Source: Bacillota bacterium (GTDB lineage: Bacteria; Bacillota; Clostridia; Christensenellales; CAG-138). From it: a stretch of 49,288 nucleotides of DNA. The notes beneath the pieces are model-generated. The model did not search any database. It was not told the DNA's origin and saw only the letters and a program-made list of their open reading frames with translations. Below are positions 47,164 through 49,288 of the stretch, one piece after another; the first letter of the stretch is position 1; every line of letters starts with the position of its first letter. The position numbers and the translations under genes were made by a program. The stretch is taken from positions 1 to 49,288 of the forward strand of contig JAEWYO010000015.1 in the NCBI GenBank assembly GCA_023395595.1, in the 5' to 3' direction.

Positions 47164-49288
47164 CTAAAACAACGAAATCTGCGCTGTCTTCTCCATGCCA
47201 TCAAAGCACCCGCACTTCTCCATGGCCGTCACAACCGCGCTGTTGGCTTTTGTCGCCGCGCGGAACTCTTCCACCGTGTGAAATACTTTCCCTTTGCGGT
47301 TTTCAACCATCGCGACTGCCGCGTTTGTACCGAGCCCCGGAATTGCGTTGAATGGCGGACGAATAGCACCATCCTCGATCAAAAACTGTTTCGCGTCGGA
47401 CTTGTACAGATCGACCGGCAGCAGCTCGATTCCGCGCATATTCATCTCGTATACGACTTCCAGAATCGTGATGATATCTTTTGTGCGTCCTTTTTCGGAA
47501 TCCGTCATCTTCGCCGCCGCACGCTCCAACTCGTGAATCGTCTCCAAAACGCGCTCTGCGCCGCCAGCCGCCAAAGAAACGTCAAACAAATCCGCGCGCA
47601 CCGTAAAATAGACGCTGTAAAACTCCAACGGAAAATGCACCTTGTAGTACGCCACGCGGAAGCTCATCATCGTGTACGCGACGGCATGTCCACGCGGAAA
47701 CATGTACTTGATCTTTTTGCAGGAGTCGATGTACCAAGCCGGAATCTCATTGTCGAGCAATTTTTGCTCCATCTCCGGCTTGAGTCCTTTGCCTTTTCGG
47801 ACAGATTCCATGATCTTAAAGGAGCTGGATGCATCCACACCATGTAAAATTAGATAGTTCATGATATCGTCACGCGTGCAAATGACCTCGTTGAGTTTGG
47901 CTATTTTGTTGATGACCAGAGGCTCCGCATTGCCAAGCCAAACGTCCGTTCCGTGGGTCAGGCCGGAGATGCGAACCAACTCCTCCATCGTGGTGGGTTG
48001 CGTTGCATCCAGCACGCCGCGTACAAACCCCGTGCCGAATTCCGGCGTTCCTAGAGAGCCGACTTTGCAATCGATCGCGGACAGATCGACCTTGAGCGAG
48101 TCGCTGGCGATATAGATACGCATCGTATCGGGGTCATCCAGCGGAATACTAACCGGGTCGAGTCCAGTCAGGTCTTGCAGCATTCTAAGCGCGGTCGGGT
48201 CGTCGTGCCCGAGAATATCGAGCTTCACGAGGCGGTCATCCATCGCGTGGAAGTCAAAGTGCGTGGTGATCGTGTTCTTGTTGGACTTATCGGCCGGATA
48301 CTGAATCGGCGTATAGTCGAGAATGTCGTCCTCTTTGGGCACGATAACGATACCACCGGGGTGTTGCCCCGTGGTTACTTTTACATCCTGACAGCCTTGC
48401 GCAATGCGCTCGCGCTCGGCTTTTCGCAGAACCTTGCCCGTTTTTTCCTCATATTGGCGCACATAGTCAAACGCTGTGCGTTCGGCAACGCCGCTGATCG
48501 TGCCCGCGCGGAACGCATGCCCGCGGCCAAACATCTCCTCGACGTATTTGTGCGCCGTCGGCTGATATTCGCCGGAGAAGTTCAGGTCGATATCCGGCGT
48601 TTTGTCTCCGTCAAACCCAAGGAATACTTCAAACGGAATATCAAACCCCATCTTGTTGTAGCGCGTGCCACAGACGGGACAATCCTTGTTTGGCATATCG
48701 ATACCGCAAAAGTATTGCAGTCGGTCGATCTCAAAGTCACTATGCTTACAGTTCGGGCAAACATAGTGCGGCTGCAGCGGGTTCACCTCCGTGATTCCCG
48801 CCATGGTCGCGACAAATGAAGAGCCGACCGAACCACGCGAACCCACGAGGTATCCGTCAGAATTACTCTTGTGCACCAGTCGCTGCGCCATCAGATAGAG
48901 CGAAGCAAAGCCGTTACCGATGATGGACTTCAGCTCGCGATCCAGTCGCGCCTGCACCACCTCCGGCAGCGGATCGCCATAGATTTCGTGTGCTTTACCG
49001 ACCGCCATGTCACGCAGGATGTCCTCCGCGTGCTCAATCGTCGGTGCGTGTGTTCCGTCCGGGAACGGTTTGAGCATTTCGCAACTCTCAGCTATGCGGT
49101 TTGGCTCCTCCACCACGACACGAAGCGCCGTTTCTTCACCCAAATAGGCAAACTCTGAGAGCATTTCACTCGTCGTCTTAAAATAAAGCGGTGCTTGGAA
49201 CGAAGCGTCGTCAAACCCGTTTTTCGTGAGGATGACTTCGCGGTAGATCGCATCTTCGGGATCGAGAAAATGCACGTCTCCCGTTGCG
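47164..49288 (-). CDS. polC: DNA polymerase III alpha subunit PolC, C-terminal part (5' end outside window)
   Basis: The replicative polymerase of Gram-positive bacteria. The frame is open to the right edge: the codons upstream of Met at 49275 read ATGDVH, matching the PolC segment ATG(D/N)VHxLxPED, so this Met is internal. Visible are LKSIIGNGFASLYLMAQRLVHKSNSDGYLVGSRGSVGSSFVATMAGITEVNPL, the PolC zinc-type cysteines in HYVCPNCKHSDFEIDRLQYFCGIDMPNKDCPVCGTRY, and the catalytic Asp pair in GDKTPDIDLNFSGEYQ. Also present are HPGGIVIVP, KLDILGHDDPTALRMLQDLTG, and AYTMMSFRVAYYKVHFPLEFYSVYFTVR. It ends ...AQISLF, the beta-clamp-binding tail typical of PolC. About 708 residues are present; the N-terminal exonuclease/PHP part is outside. 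Confidence 0.97.
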   Translation of the reverse strand, partial: ATGDVHFLDPEDAIYREVILTKNGFDDASFQAPLYFKTTSEMLSEFAYLGEETALRVVVEEPNRIAESCEMLKPFPDGTHAPTIEHAEDILRDMAVGKAHEIYGDPLPEVVQARLDRELKSIIGNGFASLYLMAQRLVHKSNSDGYLVGSRGSVGSSFVATMAGITEVNPLQPHYVCPNCKHSDFEIDRLQYFCGIDMPNKDCPVCGTRYNKMGFDIPFEVFLGFDGDKTPDIDLNFSGEYQPTAHKYVEEMFGRGHAFRAGTISGVAERTAFDYVRQYEEKTGKVLRKAERERIAQGCQDVKVTTGQHPGGIVIVPKEDDILDYTPIQYPADKSNKNTITTHFDFHAMDDRLVKLDILGHDDPTALRMLQDLTGLDPVSIPLDDPDTMRIYIASDSLKVDLSAIDCKVGSLGTPEFGTGFVRGVLDATQPTTMEELVRISGLTHGTDVWLGNAEPLVINKIAKLNEVICTRDDIMNYLILHGVDASSSFKIMESVRKGKGLKPEMEQKLLDNEIPAWYIDSCKKIKYMFPRGHAVAYTMMSFRVAYYKVHFPLEFYSVYFTVRADLFDVSLAAGGAERVLETIHELERAAAKMTDSEKGRTKDIITILEVVYEMNMRGIELLPVDLYKSDAKQFLIEDGAIRPPFNAIPGLGTNAAVAMVENRKGKVFHTVEEFRAATKANSAVVTAMEKCGCFDGMEKTAQISLF

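Noticed and set aside
1..49288. CRISPR array, prophage, toxin-antitoxin or transposon
   Set aside because: No regularly spaced direct repeats, Cas, integrase, transposase or toxin-antitoxin pair was seen.

Overview
The window looks like a chromosomal segment from a low-GC-lineage Gram-positive bacterium of the Clostridia, with moderate overall GC. Supporting signs are a Gram-positive-type PolC, RNase Y (Rny), a SpoVB/MurJ-like flippase next to MazG and HU, frequent TTG starts with strong AGGAGG-type ribosome sites, and the absence of outer-membrane genes. I cannot name the genus. The one-carbon genes fit an anaerobe that moves methyl groups through corrinoid proteins and tetrahydrofolate (THF).

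Layout. 1-5.9 kb: 5' part of pyruvate kinase, a GNAT acetyltransferase, two serine tRNAs beside a broken tRNA-end duplication, a small lipoprotein, a DUF5131 protein, a UPF0316 membrane protein and a PucR-type regulator. 6.1-13.4 kb: a one-carbon/folate island on the + strand. It has a methyl-THF:corrinoid methyltransferase, its corrinoid protein, the reductive activator of that protein, and MetF. A THF riboswitch follows, upstream of a single gene that fuses the folate transporter substrate-binding unit FolT to folylpolyglutamate synthase FolC, then a methenyl-THF cyclohydrolase (FchA-like) and a flavodoxin-fold reductase. 13.5-19.4 kb: a TetR regulator, a palindromic operator and a four-gene operon of two GlpA/GlpB-like flavoproteins, a DUF1667 protein and an alkyl-DHAP-synthase-like flavoprotein. 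19.4-23.8 kb (- strand): an MBOAT O-acyltransferase, a DHHW/AlgX-type protein and a membrane-anchored TPR + RCC1-like protein, probably acting on an extracellular polymer. 24.0-26.2 kb: a penicillin-binding-type serine hydrolase, a GNAT and a CDP-alcohol phosphatidyltransferase.

26.2-32.2 kb (- strand): a small ACT/TM1266-like protein, guaA, xpt, HU, mazG and a SpoVB/MurJ-like flippase. 32.4-33.7 kb: an SPFH-domain protein with two tandem zinc ribbons, then tRNA-Trp. 34.1-44.1 kb (- strand): a rhamnose-polysaccharide locus with a Wzy/ligase-like membrane protein, two family-2 glycosyltransferases, rmlA-C-B-D and a very long three-domain glycosyltransferase. 44.2-49.3 kb (- strand): a membrane dipeptidase, RNase Y and the C-terminal part of PolC, which runs off the right edge.

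The most unusual items are the riboswitch-controlled FolT-FolC fusion, the corrinoid module with no visible substrate-specific methyltransferase, the ether-lipid-like flavoprotein operon with its operator, the MBOAT/DHHW/RCC1 operon, and a GC-rich element that interrupts a duplicated tRNA-Ser 3' end. No CRISPR array, transposase, integrase, rRNA or prophage gene was seen.
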